A stretch of DNA of 58,295 nt, from NCBI GenBank assembly GCA_020850535.1, contig JADZEM010000071.1, forward strand, positions 1-58,295. Reading direction: 5' to 3'. Shown in pieces: positions 7,849 through 16,543 of the stretch. Numbering within the stretch: position 1 is the stretch's first letter; each line of letters begins with the position of its first letter. The notes beneath the pieces are model-generated. The model did no database searches. It worked only from the letters and a program-made list of their open reading frames with translations, and was not told the DNA's origin. This DNA comes from Chloroflexota bacterium. GTDB lineage: Bacteria > Chloroflexota > UBA6077 > JACCZL01. Both the position numbers and the translations under genes were made by a program.

Positions 7849-9554
7849 GCGTGGGACACCGGGAGGCCATCGTTTCCAGGGAGGCCCTCACGTCCAGAGA
7901 GGCCCTCACGTCCAGAGAGGCCCTCACGTCCAGAGAGGCCCTCACCCCCCGCCCCCCTCCGCTGCGCGGCGCGAGCATCGGCTACGCCGACGTCCCTCTG
8001 CTCACGAACGACGGGGCCCCTCGCTTCGCGGATCCCCGTGTCGGGGGAGGGGGAGATGGCGCCCCCGCTCCCTGTACGCGGGAACGGGGGCGGGGGGGTG
8101 AGGGCGTTCTCGGCAGTTGCGGCCTTACGTCCCCACGAGTGCCAGGCGGCCACCACCAGCCCGACGACCCCGCTCGCCATCAGCACGGCGATGGCCGGGT
8201 CCACGGGATACCGGTAGCGCTCCTGCGGGCCGTTCAGGGCCGCGCTGGCGACCACCAGGAACAGGACGCTCGCGCCGAGCAGCAGGCCCGGCCGCCACCC
8301 GCGCAGCAGCGAGACCGTCGCGCCGAGCACGAACAACACCAGCGGCAGCGGCGTCCACTGCGATGCCTGCCAGACCCTCAGCGAACTGTTCGCGAAACGG
8401 GCGTCGTCCTCCGAGCGCTGGTTGACCAGCAGTGTGCGCGTTCGGTCGGCCCACTCCACATCCTTGCGTTCGGACTCGTGCTCGCGGAGGCGCATCTCGA
8501 CGCCGTTGAAGATCCGCAGCCCGAACCACAGCGAGCCCTGCACGAAGTAGAGCGGCTGACGGACTATCGCCTGCAACGCCAGGTCGCGCATGACAGTGTT
8601 GACCTCGATAGGGTCCAGGTCAAGCTCTTGCCGCAGCCGCTGCGCGATGGTGCCGTCGGAGTCGCCACGATTGGCCCCCTCCTGAATCAGCTTCGCGGCG
8701 CGGGCCTTGAGCGGGTCAGCCTCCGGGCGGGCCGGATCGGCGAAGACGAAGCCCCGGTCATAGGAGGCCGTACGGGCCACCAGCGTGCGCCCGAAGGTGC
8801 TCGGCGAGGCGAGGTTGTGCTCCAGCTGGTTGCGGATCGACCACGGCGCGATGGCGACGCCGTACCCCAGCCCCACGGCCACCGCTGCCAGCAACGCGCG
8901 CCGCGACGGCCTCGGCCAGGACAGGATACCGAGCGCTCGCCAGGAGGCGGCCGTCAGGTAGGCTGCCAGCACGGCCAGCGGCAGAAACCCCTGGGCAATC
9001 GGCTTGACCATGGCCGCCAGGCCGACCAGCAGGCCGCTCAGCAGCCAGAGCCGCGGGGCGTCGCGGCGACAGGCCCACAGCAGCACCGTCAGCATCAGCG
9101 TGACGCAGAACGCAAACAGCGTCTCGGTCAGCAGGTAGTGCTCGTAGACGACCAGCGGCGCGGAGACCGCCGTCAGCAGGCCGGCCACGACGCCCACAAT
9201 GCGCCCGGCGCCGGCCCGCGGCCCGGCGGCCAGCCGGCCGAGCAGGAAGGCCAGCGCCGCCGTCACCACGCCCAGCAGATGCTGGAGCAGCGTGATGCCT
9301 CGGAGATCGTCGCCGGTCAGGATCAGTGCAAGGACCAGGAAGAGCGGATAGCCAGGGGTGCGTCGCAGCCCCAGCTCGAACTGGCCCGTGTGGACGAGAT
9401 CCCAGGCCGGCAGGAAGTAGGCCTGACTGTCCTTGGCGATGAACGGCACGATCCGCATCGCAAAGCCGAGCTTGAACGCCAGCGCGGCCAGCACCACCAG
9501 GGTCAGGCAGACCGCGTCAGAGTGGCGACGGAGGGTGGCGAGCGCTCCACTCAC
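7845..9554 (-). CDS. PMT/ArnT-like membrane glycosyltransferase (GT-C), paralog 2
   Basis: A 569-residue paralog with Asp42 in the KDSQAY motif of the first loop, RRTPGYPLFL, LLQHLLGV and a C-terminal RYRYPVDPAIAVL. The GTG start at 9554 overlaps the upstream stop by 4 bases (GTGA). After the last membrane segment the frame continues for about 85 residues encoded by a GC-rich hairpin repeat and an 18-bp tandem repeat (REGLSG units). The other paralogs lack this tail, so it is probably read-through of inserted repeats and not a functional domain. The product should be an extracytoplasmic glycosyltransferase using a lipid-linked sugar. Confidence 0.82.
   Translation of the reverse strand: MSGALATLRRHSDAVCLTLVVLAALAFKLGFAMRIVPFIAKDSQAYFLPAWDLVHTGQFELGLRRTPGYPLFLVLALILTGDDLRGITLLQHLLGVVTAALAFLLGRLAAGPRAGAGRIVGVVAGLLTAVSAPLVVYEHYLLTETLFAFCVTLMLTVLLWACRRDAPRLWLLSGLLVGLAAMVKPIAQGFLPLAVLAAYLTAASWRALGILSWPRPSRRALLAAVAVGLGYGVAIAPWSIRNQLEHNLASPSTFGRTLVARTASYDRGFVFADPARPEADPLKARAAKLIQEGANRGDSDGTIAQRLRQELDLDPIEVNTVMRDLALQAIVRQPLYFVQGSLWFGLRIFNGVEMRLREHESERKDVEWADRTRTLLVNQRSEDDARFANSSLRVWQASQWTPLPLVLFVLGATVSLLRGWRPGLLLGASVLFLVVASAALNGPQERYRYPVDPAIAVLMASGVVGLVVAAWHSWGRKAATAENALTPPPPFPRTGSGGAISPSPDTGIREARGPVVREQRDVGVADARAAQRRGAGGEGLSGREGLSGREGLSGREGLPGNDGLPVSHA
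7881..7945. repeat. 18-bp tandem repeat in a glycosyltransferase tail
   Basis: Three full copies and one partial copy of GAGGCCCTCACGTCCAGA, in frame with paralog 2 and translated on the minus strand as repeated REGLSG units just before its stop codon. Confidence 0.9.
8061..8091. repeat. GC-rich REP-like hairpin, copy 1
   Basis: GCCCCCGCTCCC pairs with GGGAACGGGGGC around a 7-base loop with one mismatch. It belongs to the same kind of dispersed hairpin as those at 39009 and 44572. Here it lies inside the coding tail of a glycosyltransferase. Confidence 0.6.
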
Positions 9555-11095
9555 CGGGTCGCCTCGGGGATCGGGCCGCCCGGGGACGGGACCGGCCCGG
9601 GCCGTGCGCCGCCGCGCTCGCCGGCCCCGCCTGCCCTTCCTGCCGCACGCTTCCGCCCTCTCCTGACGGCCACCAGCAGCCAGGACGCCAGGATGCTGAC
9701 GGCGCCCGCCGCCAGCAGCGCGAGGATCGGGTCCAGCGGGTAGCGGTAGCGGGGGACCGGCCCGTCCAACGCCGCCGAGAGCAGCAGGATGCCGAGGCCG
9801 GCCAGCCCCGGGATCAGGGCCGGCCGCGCCGCCAGGCCGGCCAGCAGCAGGCCCAGCGCCGCCAGCAGCGGGAGGATCGGCCCGACGCTCGACGGCTGGA
9901 ACAGGTCGGTCAGCCACTGGGCCGTGTCAACGCCGCGCTGCTCGGCCGCCGTGGCCGGCCCGAGCAGGTGATCGACGCGCGCCTCCCACTGCTCGGCCCA
10001 GTCCTTGCTGCTCCGCATCACCCAGCGGTCGGAGTAGGTGTCTTCCTTCTCCTTGCCCAGGACGATCTGCCACGCCATCTTGAGACTGCCGACGAGGTAG
10101 TAGGTCTTGTTCTCCAGGATGACGTCCGTCGCGACCTCGCGCATGATCCGGTCGGACTGGGCCTGCGTCAGCCCGTACTCTTTCATCAGGCCGGCCTGCG
10201 TGGAGCGCACCGACCGGCTGTTCCGGATCGTGTTGCGCTTGCCGCGAATGAACTGGCGGGCTTCGCTCTTGAAGTCGCCCTCGACGACCGGGCGCGCCTG
10301 GTCGAAGAAGCCCTCGTCGTACTTGATGGTCCGCGCCACCAGGCTGCGCCCCAGGCCACCGGCCGCCGCGAGCGTGCCGTGCTCGGCCAGGTTGCGGAGC
10401 ATCCAGGGAACCAGGACCAGGGCGAACCCGACGCCGACCAGGGCCGTGCCGCGCACGATGGGCCACGGACGCCGCCATGACGCCGGGTGACAGATCAGGA
10501 ACGCCACCGGAACCAGGGCCACCAGCGCCTGCGCCACCGGCCGCGTCAGCGCCGTGACGCCGAGCAGCAGGCCGGCCGCCAGCGCCCAGCCCCACGCGCC
10601 ACCCCGCGCCGCCAGCACCAGCAGCACCAGCGTCGCCAGCAGCAGGAAGGTGAACAGCGTCTCGGTCATGACGCTCTGGCCGGAGAGGATCAGCGCGCCG
10701 TTGGCGGCCACCAGCAGCCCTGCCAGCAGGCCGGCCCAGCGTCCGGCCACCGGCCCGAACGTCAGCCGGCCGAGCAGGTAGGTCAGCAGCGCCAGCCCGA
10801 CGCCGAGCAGGTGCTGCGCGAACGCCAGCGCCCGCAGATCTTCGCCGAGCGTCGCGATGACGCCGGCCACGAAGAAGGCGTATCCGGGCGGCCGGCGCAG
10901 CTCCGGCTCGAACTCGTTGCCGAAGAGCAGGTCGTAGCCGGGCAGGTAGTGCGACTGACTGTCCCCGGTCAGGATGACCGGCACGCGGTACAGGAAGGCC
11001 AGCCGCAGCAGCAGCGCCGTCACGCCGATCACCGAGACGGCGCTCAGGTCAGGATGCCGCCGAACCAGCGCCAGCGCGGAACGTCCGAGCCTCAT
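9551..11095 (-). CDS. PMT/ArnT-like membrane glycosyltransferase (GT-C), paralog 3
   Basis: A 514-residue paralog with Asp45 in the GDSQSHYLPGYD loop, RRPPGYAFFV, FAQHLLGVGL, TRPVAQALV and RYRYPLDPILALL. The ATG at 11095 lies 3 bases after the stop of paralog 4, and its own stop overlaps the start of paralog 2. The extracytoplasmic domain between the sixth and last membrane segments is rich in Arg/Lys/Asp and differs most among paralogs, which would fit different acceptors. The C-terminal tail is basic and Pro/Gly-rich. Function is assigned by fold family only. Confidence 0.85.
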   Translation of the reverse strand: MRLGRSALALVRRHPDLSAVSVIGVTALLLRLAFLYRVPVILTGDSQSHYLPGYDLLFGNEFEPELRRPPGYAFFVAGVIATLGEDLRALAFAQHLLGVGLALLTYLLGRLTFGPVAGRWAGLLAGLLVAANGALILSGQSVMTETLFTFLLLATLVLLVLAARGGAWGWALAAGLLLGVTALTRPVAQALVALVPVAFLICHPASWRRPWPIVRGTALVGVGFALVLVPWMLRNLAEHGTLAAAGGLGRSLVARTIKYDEGFFDQARPVVEGDFKSEARQFIRGKRNTIRNSRSVRSTQAGLMKEYGLTQAQSDRIMREVATDVILENKTYYLVGSLKMAWQIVLGKEKEDTYSDRWVMRSSKDWAEQWEARVDHLLGPATAAEQRGVDTAQWLTDLFQPSSVGPILPLLAALGLLLAGLAARPALIPGLAGLGILLLSAALDGPVPRYRYPLDPILALLAAGAVSILASWLLVAVRRGRKRAAGRAGGAGERGGARPGPVPSPGGPIPEATR

Positions 11096-11098
11096 CCG

Positions 11099-12622
11099 CT
11101 ACACCCCTCGCGGGGCCTGCCCGGCGGCCGGCGGCACCACGGACGGCGGCACGACGGTCGGCGCGGGGCCGGCCACGGAGACACTGCGGCCCCGCGTCGC
11201 CTCGATCAGCCGGCCGACAGCCCAGGTCAGCGCGCCGGCCGCTACCAGCGCGATCAGCGGGTCGGCCGGGTAGCGGTAGCGGACGACCGGGCCGTCCAGC
11301 GCGGCGCAGGTCACGATCAGCGCCAGGGCCGACAGGCTCAGCAGCAGGGCCGGCCGCAGCCGCGCCGAGGCGGCCACGAGGACGGTCCCGAGGACGAACA
11401 GGGCCGGCATCAGGCCGCCCCAGGCGGGCGGCTGCACCAGGTCCACGACGCCACTGGCCCGCTCAAGCTCGTTGCGTTGCGGCGTGCTGGCCCGGCTCAA
11501 CAGGTGCTCGATGCGGTCATCCCATTCGTCCCGGCTCAGGCGGGCGTTCTGGGTCTTCCAGTCCGTGGAGAGCTTCTCCGGCTCGCCGGCCAGCAGGCTC
11601 CAGGTCATCCTGGCCGTGCCGCGAAGGTAGTACCACGGGTTCTCCAGAATGACGTCAGTCGCCAGCACCCGCATGAAGCCGTTGATCTCGGCGTCGGTCA
11701 TCCCGAAGCGATCCTGGACGCGGCGGTAGATCACCCCATCGGAGAGCCGCTGCCGCACGCCGTTCTGCACAAGCTGCCGGGCGATCCCCTCGCGCCGCTC
11801 GTAGATGTCGGCCTGCTTCTCGTCGTACCATTTGAAACCGGTGTCGTGCTTGGCCGTCCGCGCCAGGAGCGTCTGCCCGAGCGCACCGGCCGCCGTCAGA
11901 CTGCCATGCTCGAGCTGATTGCGGATCATCCACGGGAGCATCACCGAGGCCAGCCCGACGCCGATCAGGATGGTCGGCAGGACGATCCGGCGCAGCGAGC
12001 GCTCGTTGACGAGCAGCACGAACGGCAGGACCGGGATCAGCACCTGGGCGACCGGCTTGCAGAGCAGGCTCAGCCCCAACAGCAGACCGGCCCCGAAGAA
12101 GGCTGGACGACGGCCGGATCGCATGGCCCAGAGGAAGACGACGAACGTCAGCAGCAGCAGGAAGATCAGGACCGTCTCGGGCATCAGGTAGTGCTCGGAG
12201 ATCAGCAGCGCGCCGTTCGCCGCCGTGATCAGCGCGGCGATCAGCCCGGCCACCCGACCCACCGTCTGCCGCCCGAGGATGTAGACCAGGACGGCGCAGG
12301 CCACCCCAAGCAGATGCTGCGCGAACGCAATGGCCTGTAGCTCCTCGCCAAACAGCGCCATCGACCCGACCAGGAACAGCGGGTAGGTCGGGGTGCGCCG
12401 CACCGAGATGTCGAAGCCGTAGCCGTTCAGGAGATCCCAGGCCGGCAGGAAGTAGCTGACGCTGTCGCGCAGCAGAAAGACCGGCACGCGGAACGTGAAC
12501 GCCACACGTATGGCCACGGCGACCAGCAGAATCAGGCCGACCGCCACCGCGTCCGGGTGTGCCCTGAGCACCGCGCGGACACGCCCGCCGATCGTGGGTA
12601 CACCCTCCGCGCGATCGGTCAT
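11099..12622 (-). CDS. PMT/ArnT-like membrane glycosyltransferase (GT-C), paralog 4
   Basis: A 507-residue paralog, first of the four in transcription order. Asp53 sits in LRDSVSYFLPAWD, followed by RRTPTYPLFL, FAQHLLGVACAVL, SEHYLMPETV and RYRYPADPLIALV. About 10 membrane segments can be counted. The ATG at 12622 comes 24 bases after the stop of the DPM1/GtrB-like gene, whose product could supply the polyprenyl-phosphate sugar donor. The C-terminal ~35 residues are Pro/Val-rich and probably cytoplasmic or disordered. Confidence 0.85.
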   Translation of the reverse strand: MTDRAEGVPTIGGRVRAVLRAHPDAVAVGLILLVAVAIRVAFTFRVPVFLLRDSVSYFLPAWDLLNGYGFDISVRRTPTYPLFLVGSMALFGEELQAIAFAQHLLGVACAVLVYILGRQTVGRVAGLIAALITAANGALLISEHYLMPETVLIFLLLLTFVVFLWAMRSGRRPAFFGAGLLLGLSLLCKPVAQVLIPVLPFVLLVNERSLRRIVLPTILIGVGLASVMLPWMIRNQLEHGSLTAAGALGQTLLARTAKHDTGFKWYDEKQADIYERREGIARQLVQNGVRQRLSDGVIYRRVQDRFGMTDAEINGFMRVLATDVILENPWYYLRGTARMTWSLLAGEPEKLSTDWKTQNARLSRDEWDDRIEHLLSRASTPQRNELERASGVVDLVQPPAWGGLMPALFVLGTVLVAASARLRPALLLSLSALALIVTCAALDGPVVRYRYPADPLIALVAAGALTWAVGRLIEATRGRSVSVAGPAPTVVPPSVVPPAAGQAPRGV

Positions 12623-12646
12623 CGCCTGGGCCTCTCCAACGGTGAG

Positions 12647-13735
12647 TTAGCTGCCGCGCGCGCTGCCGCCAACGCCGGCCAGCGGCCGGGCGCCGTTCCG
12701 TCGAGCAGCGGCGGACCGGCCGCCGAACTTCACGTAGCGCACCCCACGGCCCGCGCCGGCATCCGACTGGCGGATCGGCTGCCGGCCGGCCAGCCCCCGA
12801 CCGAGCATCGTCCGGATGACGTAGGTGCGTTTGCCTTGCGACTCGAACCACGTCCGCGTGACCAGCTCCGCCAGCAAGCCTTGGGTGATGAACAGCAGGC
12901 CGGCCAGGAAGGCGAACACGGCGATCAGCATGACCGGGTTGCGGTGGACCCGCACGTCCTCGAAGACGCGCGAGTAGAGCGTGAACAGGACCGCCAGCGC
13001 ACCGAACAGGAAGCAGACCGCGCCGAGGCCGCCGAAGAGCTGGATCGGCTTGGTCGAGTAGCTGCTCAGGAACTTGAGGGTCAGCAGATCCAACAGCACC
13101 TTGATGGTGCGGTTGATGCCGTACTTGGACTTGCCGTACTTGCGCGCCCGGTGGTTGACCGCCAGCTCGGTGACCGTCGCGCCAGACCAGTGCGCGTAGG
13201 CCGGGATGAACCGGTGCATCTCGCCGTACAGGCGGACGTTCTTGAGCACCTCGCGGCGATACGCCTTGAGCGTGCACCCATAGTCGTGCAGCTCGACGCC
13301 GCTCACCTTCGAGATCAGCCAGTTGGCCATCCGCGAGGGGAGCTTGCGGCTGATCTCGGCGTCCTGGCGGTTCTTGCGCCACCCGCTGACGACGTCGAAG
13401 TCGCCCTCGTCCATCGTCTGGAGCAGGCGCGGGATCTCGGCAGGATCGTTCTGGAGATCGCCATCCATGAAGATGACGACGTCCCCGCGCGACGCTTCGA
13501 GGCCGGCGGCCAGCGCCGGCGTCTGCCCGAAGTTGCGGCGGAACTGGATGACGACGACTTCCGGATGCTGCTCGGCGATCTGCTTCAGCAGGCCGAAGCT
13601 GCCATCCTTGCTGCCGTCGTCGACGTACAGGATCTCGTAGGGCCGGCCGAGCTTGACCAGCACGCCCTGGAGCTCTTCATGCAGCTCCGGGATATTCTCG
13701 ACCTCGTTGTAGATGGGGACGACGATAGAGAGCAC
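12647..13735 (-). CDS. DPM1/GtrB-like family 2 glycosyltransferase
   Basis: A 362-residue enzyme with an N-terminal GT-A domain starting at LSIVVPIYNEVEN, the nucleotide-sugar site DDGSKDGS, and the DxD-type motif DGDLQND near residues 90-96. Two C-terminal membrane segments follow (about 230-300). This is the layout of GtrB/dolichol-phosphate-mannose synthase relatives, which load a sugar from a nucleotide donor onto a polyprenyl phosphate at the inner membrane face. The GTG at 13735 is the best start because similarity begins there; the open frame extends far upstream without support. It leads an operon with four GT-C enzymes that would use such donors. Confidence 0.88.
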   Translation of the reverse strand: MLSIVVPIYNEVENIPELHEELQGVLVKLGRPYEILYVDDGSKDGSFGLLKQIAEQHPEVVVIQFRRNFGQTPALAAGLEASRGDVVIFMDGDLQNDPAEIPRLLQTMDEGDFDVVSGWRKNRQDAEISRKLPSRMANWLISKVSGVELHDYGCTLKAYRREVLKNVRLYGEMHRFIPAYAHWSGATVTELAVNHRARKYGKSKYGINRTIKVLLDLLTLKFLSSYSTKPIQLFGGLGAVCFLFGALAVLFTLYSRVFEDVRVHRNPVMLIAVFAFLAGLLFITQGLLAELVTRTWFESQGKRTYVIRTMLGRGLAGRQPIRQSDAGAGRGVRYVKFGGRSAAARRNGARPLAGVGGSARGS

Positions 13736-13904
13736 CAGAACAACCCCGGCCCACGGGATGTGGGGCAGTATACAGCAGACGAGCGAGTGGCAGACGAGAC
13801 CCGCGCACGTAATGTGCCCGGACGCGTCTCTGAACGGCGTATCATGAACCTGGGGCGGCGAGCGCCAGAGTGTCAACCCCTCGACGCCCGGAGGACTCTG
13901 CCGA

Positions 13905-15971
13905 ATGAACCACTCCTCCGACGCAGCACGGTCGCGCCTCGCGTTGCGTGGTCGCGCGGCGCTCACGGGCCTGTTGCTCGTGGGGCTGCTCATCTCTTCG
14001 GCGTTCGCGCCGGCCTCGATGTTCGCGCCGCTGCGCGTGGGCGCGGAGCCGGGCACGTCGTCTGTCGACGCGCCGGACGTCGACCGCTCTGCCCAGCCGA
14101 TGATGTCGCCGGATGTCGATGCGCCTCGGGCCGTCGTCAACCAGGGCGACGCTGAGCCGGGCATCACGCTGATCACGGCGGTCTACAACTCGATCCAGGA
14201 TCGCTTCTTCAAACCGCTCGACTCGCGCGATCTGCTGGACGCCGCCTGGGAAGGCGCGCGGCGGGCGCTGGCCGAGCAGCGCAAGCTGCCCTCGGGCGTC
14301 GCCGATCCGCAGTTCACCGGCGACCGCAACGGCGACCTGCAGGCGTTTGTAGCCCAGTACCGGGCGCTGCTCTCGGCGGCCGGGTCCGGCGTGGACGCCA
14401 ACCGTGTCGCGATGGCGACCTCCGACCTGATGACCCAGAGCGTCGGCGAGCAGCACACGGTCTTCCTCCCGCCGGAGGCGTTCGCGCGCTTCCGCCAGAG
14501 CCTGACCAGCGATTCGGGCCGGGTGGGCCTCGGCATCCTGATCCAGGGGCAGAGCGCGCCGTTCCGGATCGGCTCGGTGGTCCCGGGCGCGCCCGCCGAG
14601 AAGGCCGGCGTGATGGACAACGACATCATCCTGGCGGTCGATGGCCGCAGCACCAGCCGCATGGAGCTGCGCGACGTCTCGGATGCCCTGCGCGGCGAAG
14701 AGGGCCAGAGCGTCACCCTGACCCTGCAGCGCGGCGACGGCGGCCAGACGATGGACATCGTGGTCACCCGGGCGCGCTTCAGCGAGCCGCCGCTGACCAT
14801 GAAGGTGCTCCCTGAGGGCGTCTGCCATTTCCGCCTCTCGACCTTCCCGGTAGCGTTCATCGTCGGGCCGACGGGCCGGACCATCGGCGAGGATCTCGAC
14901 TACTACCTGGAGCAGTGCGAGCAGGCCGGCGGCAAGGGCTGGATCATGGATCTCCGCGGCAACGGCGGCGGCGCCAGCCTCGTACAGGTGCTCGGGCGGT
15001 TCATCGACGCCGGGCCGATCCTCGTGGAGCGCGACAAGATCGGCGGGCGGTACGAACAGGCCACCGACGGTCATCTCTTCCGGGTGCAGCGCCCACTGGT
15101 CGTTCTGATCGACGGCAACTCGGCCTCGGCCTCCGAGGGCTTTGCCTCGGCGGTGCAGGAGTACAAGCGCGGCGTGGTCATGGGCCGTCAGTCGGCCGGC
15201 GCGCTCAACACCGGCAACATCGTGCCGCTGCCGCTGGGCGCGGGCATGATGGTGGCGATCCGGCAGGTCTTCACCGGCAAGCAGGAGATCGCCGTTGACG
15301 AGGTTGGCGTGACGCCGGACGTGTCGCTCAACATGGGGCGCGATCCGTCTGTCGCACCCCCAGAGGCGATTCAAGCAGCGCTTAGCCCGCCGGCCGACGT
15401 CGGGCCGCTGCCGGCCGGGCCGTCCACCACCGATGGGCTCTTGACCGCCGAGCAGATGAAGCAGCGGGCCGCTCCCGTCCTGCTCCAGGCCGGGGATGCC
15501 AGCCGCCCGGAGGACCAGCAGGTCCGTGGCGAGATGGCGTTCGACACGCTGCACTACTACGCCAGCGACTATCCGAGCATCGCCGCCGCCCGCGCCCGCG
15601 CGATCCGCCTCGGCTGGCAGGGCGTCTATGCGCGGTGGATCGGGGCCGGCTTCCCACCCCCATACGCCATCACCGTCAGCTTCTATCGCGACGGCGACGG
15701 CGCACACAAGGACATGCGCGAGATCTACGAGGCGGATGAGCCACGCAATCCGCCCCAGTACAAGGACGTCGATTCGCCGGTGACGCTCGGCGATGAGACG
15801 CTGGCGCAGGTCGGGACCGGCCAGAACGAGGGCCGGATCTGGATCTCGTGGCGGCGCGGCGGGACCGTCTACACGGTGTCGCAGAACGTCCCGCCCGGCG
15901 ACACCGCCAGCTTCGACGAGCTGGCCCGGCTGGCCCAGATCGTGGACTCGCGAGCAGCCGCCAACCCCTGA
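13905..15971 (+). CDS. Secreted S41 (CtpA-like) peptidase with PDZ domain, catalytic Lys not conserved
   Basis: A 688-residue exported protein with a signal peptide around residues 17-36, a PDZ domain about 205-290, and an S41 core with DLRGNGGG (349-356) and DGNSASASEG (403-412). Ser408 aligns with the usual nucleophile. The Lys normally 25 residues later in a GKG motif is Ala433 here (RQSAGALNTG), so the Ser-Lys dyad is incomplete. A further ~160 residues at the C-terminus are unassigned. The ATG at 13905 has GGAGGA 9 bases upstream. It is divergent from the glycosyltransferase operon. It may be a pseudoprotease or use other residues. Confidence 0.8.
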   Translation: MNHSSDAARSRLALRGRAALTGLLLVGLLISSAFAPASMFAPLRVGAEPGTSSVDAPDVDRSAQPMMSPDVDAPRAVVNQGDAEPGITLITAVYNSIQDRFFKPLDSRDLLDAAWEGARRALAEQRKLPSGVADPQFTGDRNGDLQAFVAQYRALLSAAGSGVDANRVAMATSDLMTQSVGEQHTVFLPPEAFARFRQSLTSDSGRVGLGILIQGQSAPFRIGSVVPGAPAEKAGVMDNDIILAVDGRSTSRMELRDVSDALRGEEGQSVTLTLQRGDGGQTMDIVVTRARFSEPPLTMKVLPEGVCHFRLSTFPVAFIVGPTGRTIGEDLDYYLEQCEQAGGKGWIMDLRGNGGGASLVQVLGRFIDAGPILVERDKIGGRYEQATDGHLFRVQRPLVVLIDGNSASASEGFASAVQEYKRGVVMGRQSAGALNTGNIVPLPLGAGMMVAIRQVFTGKQEIAVDEVGVTPDVSLNMGRDPSVAPPEAIQAALSPPADVGPLPAGPSTTDGLLTAEQMKQRAAPVLLQAGDASRPEDQQVRGEMAFDTLHYYASDYPSIAAARARAIRLGWQGVYARWIGAGFPPPYAITVSFYRDGDGAHKDMREIYEADEPRNPPQYKDVDSPVTLGDETLAQVGTGQNEGRIWISWRRGGTVYTVSQNVPPGDTASFDELARLAQIVDSRAAANP

Positions 15972-15995
15972 CACGAACGAGCTAAGCTGAGCAGC

Positions 15996-16033
15996 GCCAC
16001 GCCGGCCGCCGCGTAGCTCGCGGCCGGTGTGGC
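15996..16033. terminator. Hairpin between convergent genes
   Basis: A 14-bp stem (15996-16009 with 16020-16033, one G-T pair) sits between the S41 gene and the convergent membrane-protein gene ending at 16053. There is no clear T-run on either strand, so it is called a bidirectional terminator-like hairpin. Confidence 0.55.
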
Positions 16034-16052
16034 AGGCGGGCCCCGCCGCGAC

Positions 16053-16538
16053 CTACCGGCGGTCCTGGCGGTGCAGCTCGTGGCCGAGGATCGTCCGCAG
16101 GGCGACGAACGCTGCCGTCAGCCGCTGCGCCGAGGACAGCGGAACATACCGCCCGCCCTCGGTTCGGATGAACCCGTTCCGTTCGAGTTGTTCCAGCCGC
16201 ATGGCGACCATCGCCGACGACTGCGCCTCCTCCGTCAGGACGGCTTCAGGCAGCGGCCCCTGGCGCAGGCGCAGGAGCATCGAGACGGTGACGCTGCTGA
16301 TGACCAGCGTGAAGAGGAAGATGTACAGCTCGCTGAGGAAGGCGAACAGCGCCAGCCCGGCCACGACCTCCGACGAGATGCCGTAGAGCACCAGCAAGGC
16401 CAGGGCCAGCAGCACGCCGACCGCCCCTCCCCCGACCACGTACCGGATCACGTTGCTGATCGGCAGTGGCAGCCGTACCACCACGAGATGACACCCGATT
16501 GCCAGCAGGAACGCCCCCAGCGACAGCACGAGCCACAT
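16053..16538 (-). CDS. Membrane protein with C-terminal winged-helix-like region (pair member 2)
   Basis: A 161-residue protein with three predicted membrane segments (about 2-24, 31-54 and 58-90) and a soluble C-terminus. That region reads as a helix, a turn and a wing: MVAMRLEQLERNGFIR, then EGGRYVPLSSAQRLTAAF. The pattern of short wing followed by a Leu/Ala helix resembles MarR/ArsR-type winged helices. It starts 5 bases after its partner gene and has the same design. I do not recognise a named family. It may be a membrane-tethered regulator or scaffold for the neighbouring glycan genes; that is inference from layout. Confidence 0.7.
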   Translation of the reverse strand: MWLVLSLGAFLLAIGCHLVVVRLPLPISNVIRYVVGGGAVGVLLALALLVLYGISSEVVAGLALFAFLSELYIFLFTLVISSVTVSMLLRLRQGPLPEAVLTEEAQSSAMVAMRLEQLERNGFIRTEGGRYVPLSSAQRLTAAFVALRTILGHELHRQDRR

Positions 16539-16543
16539 CTCGG

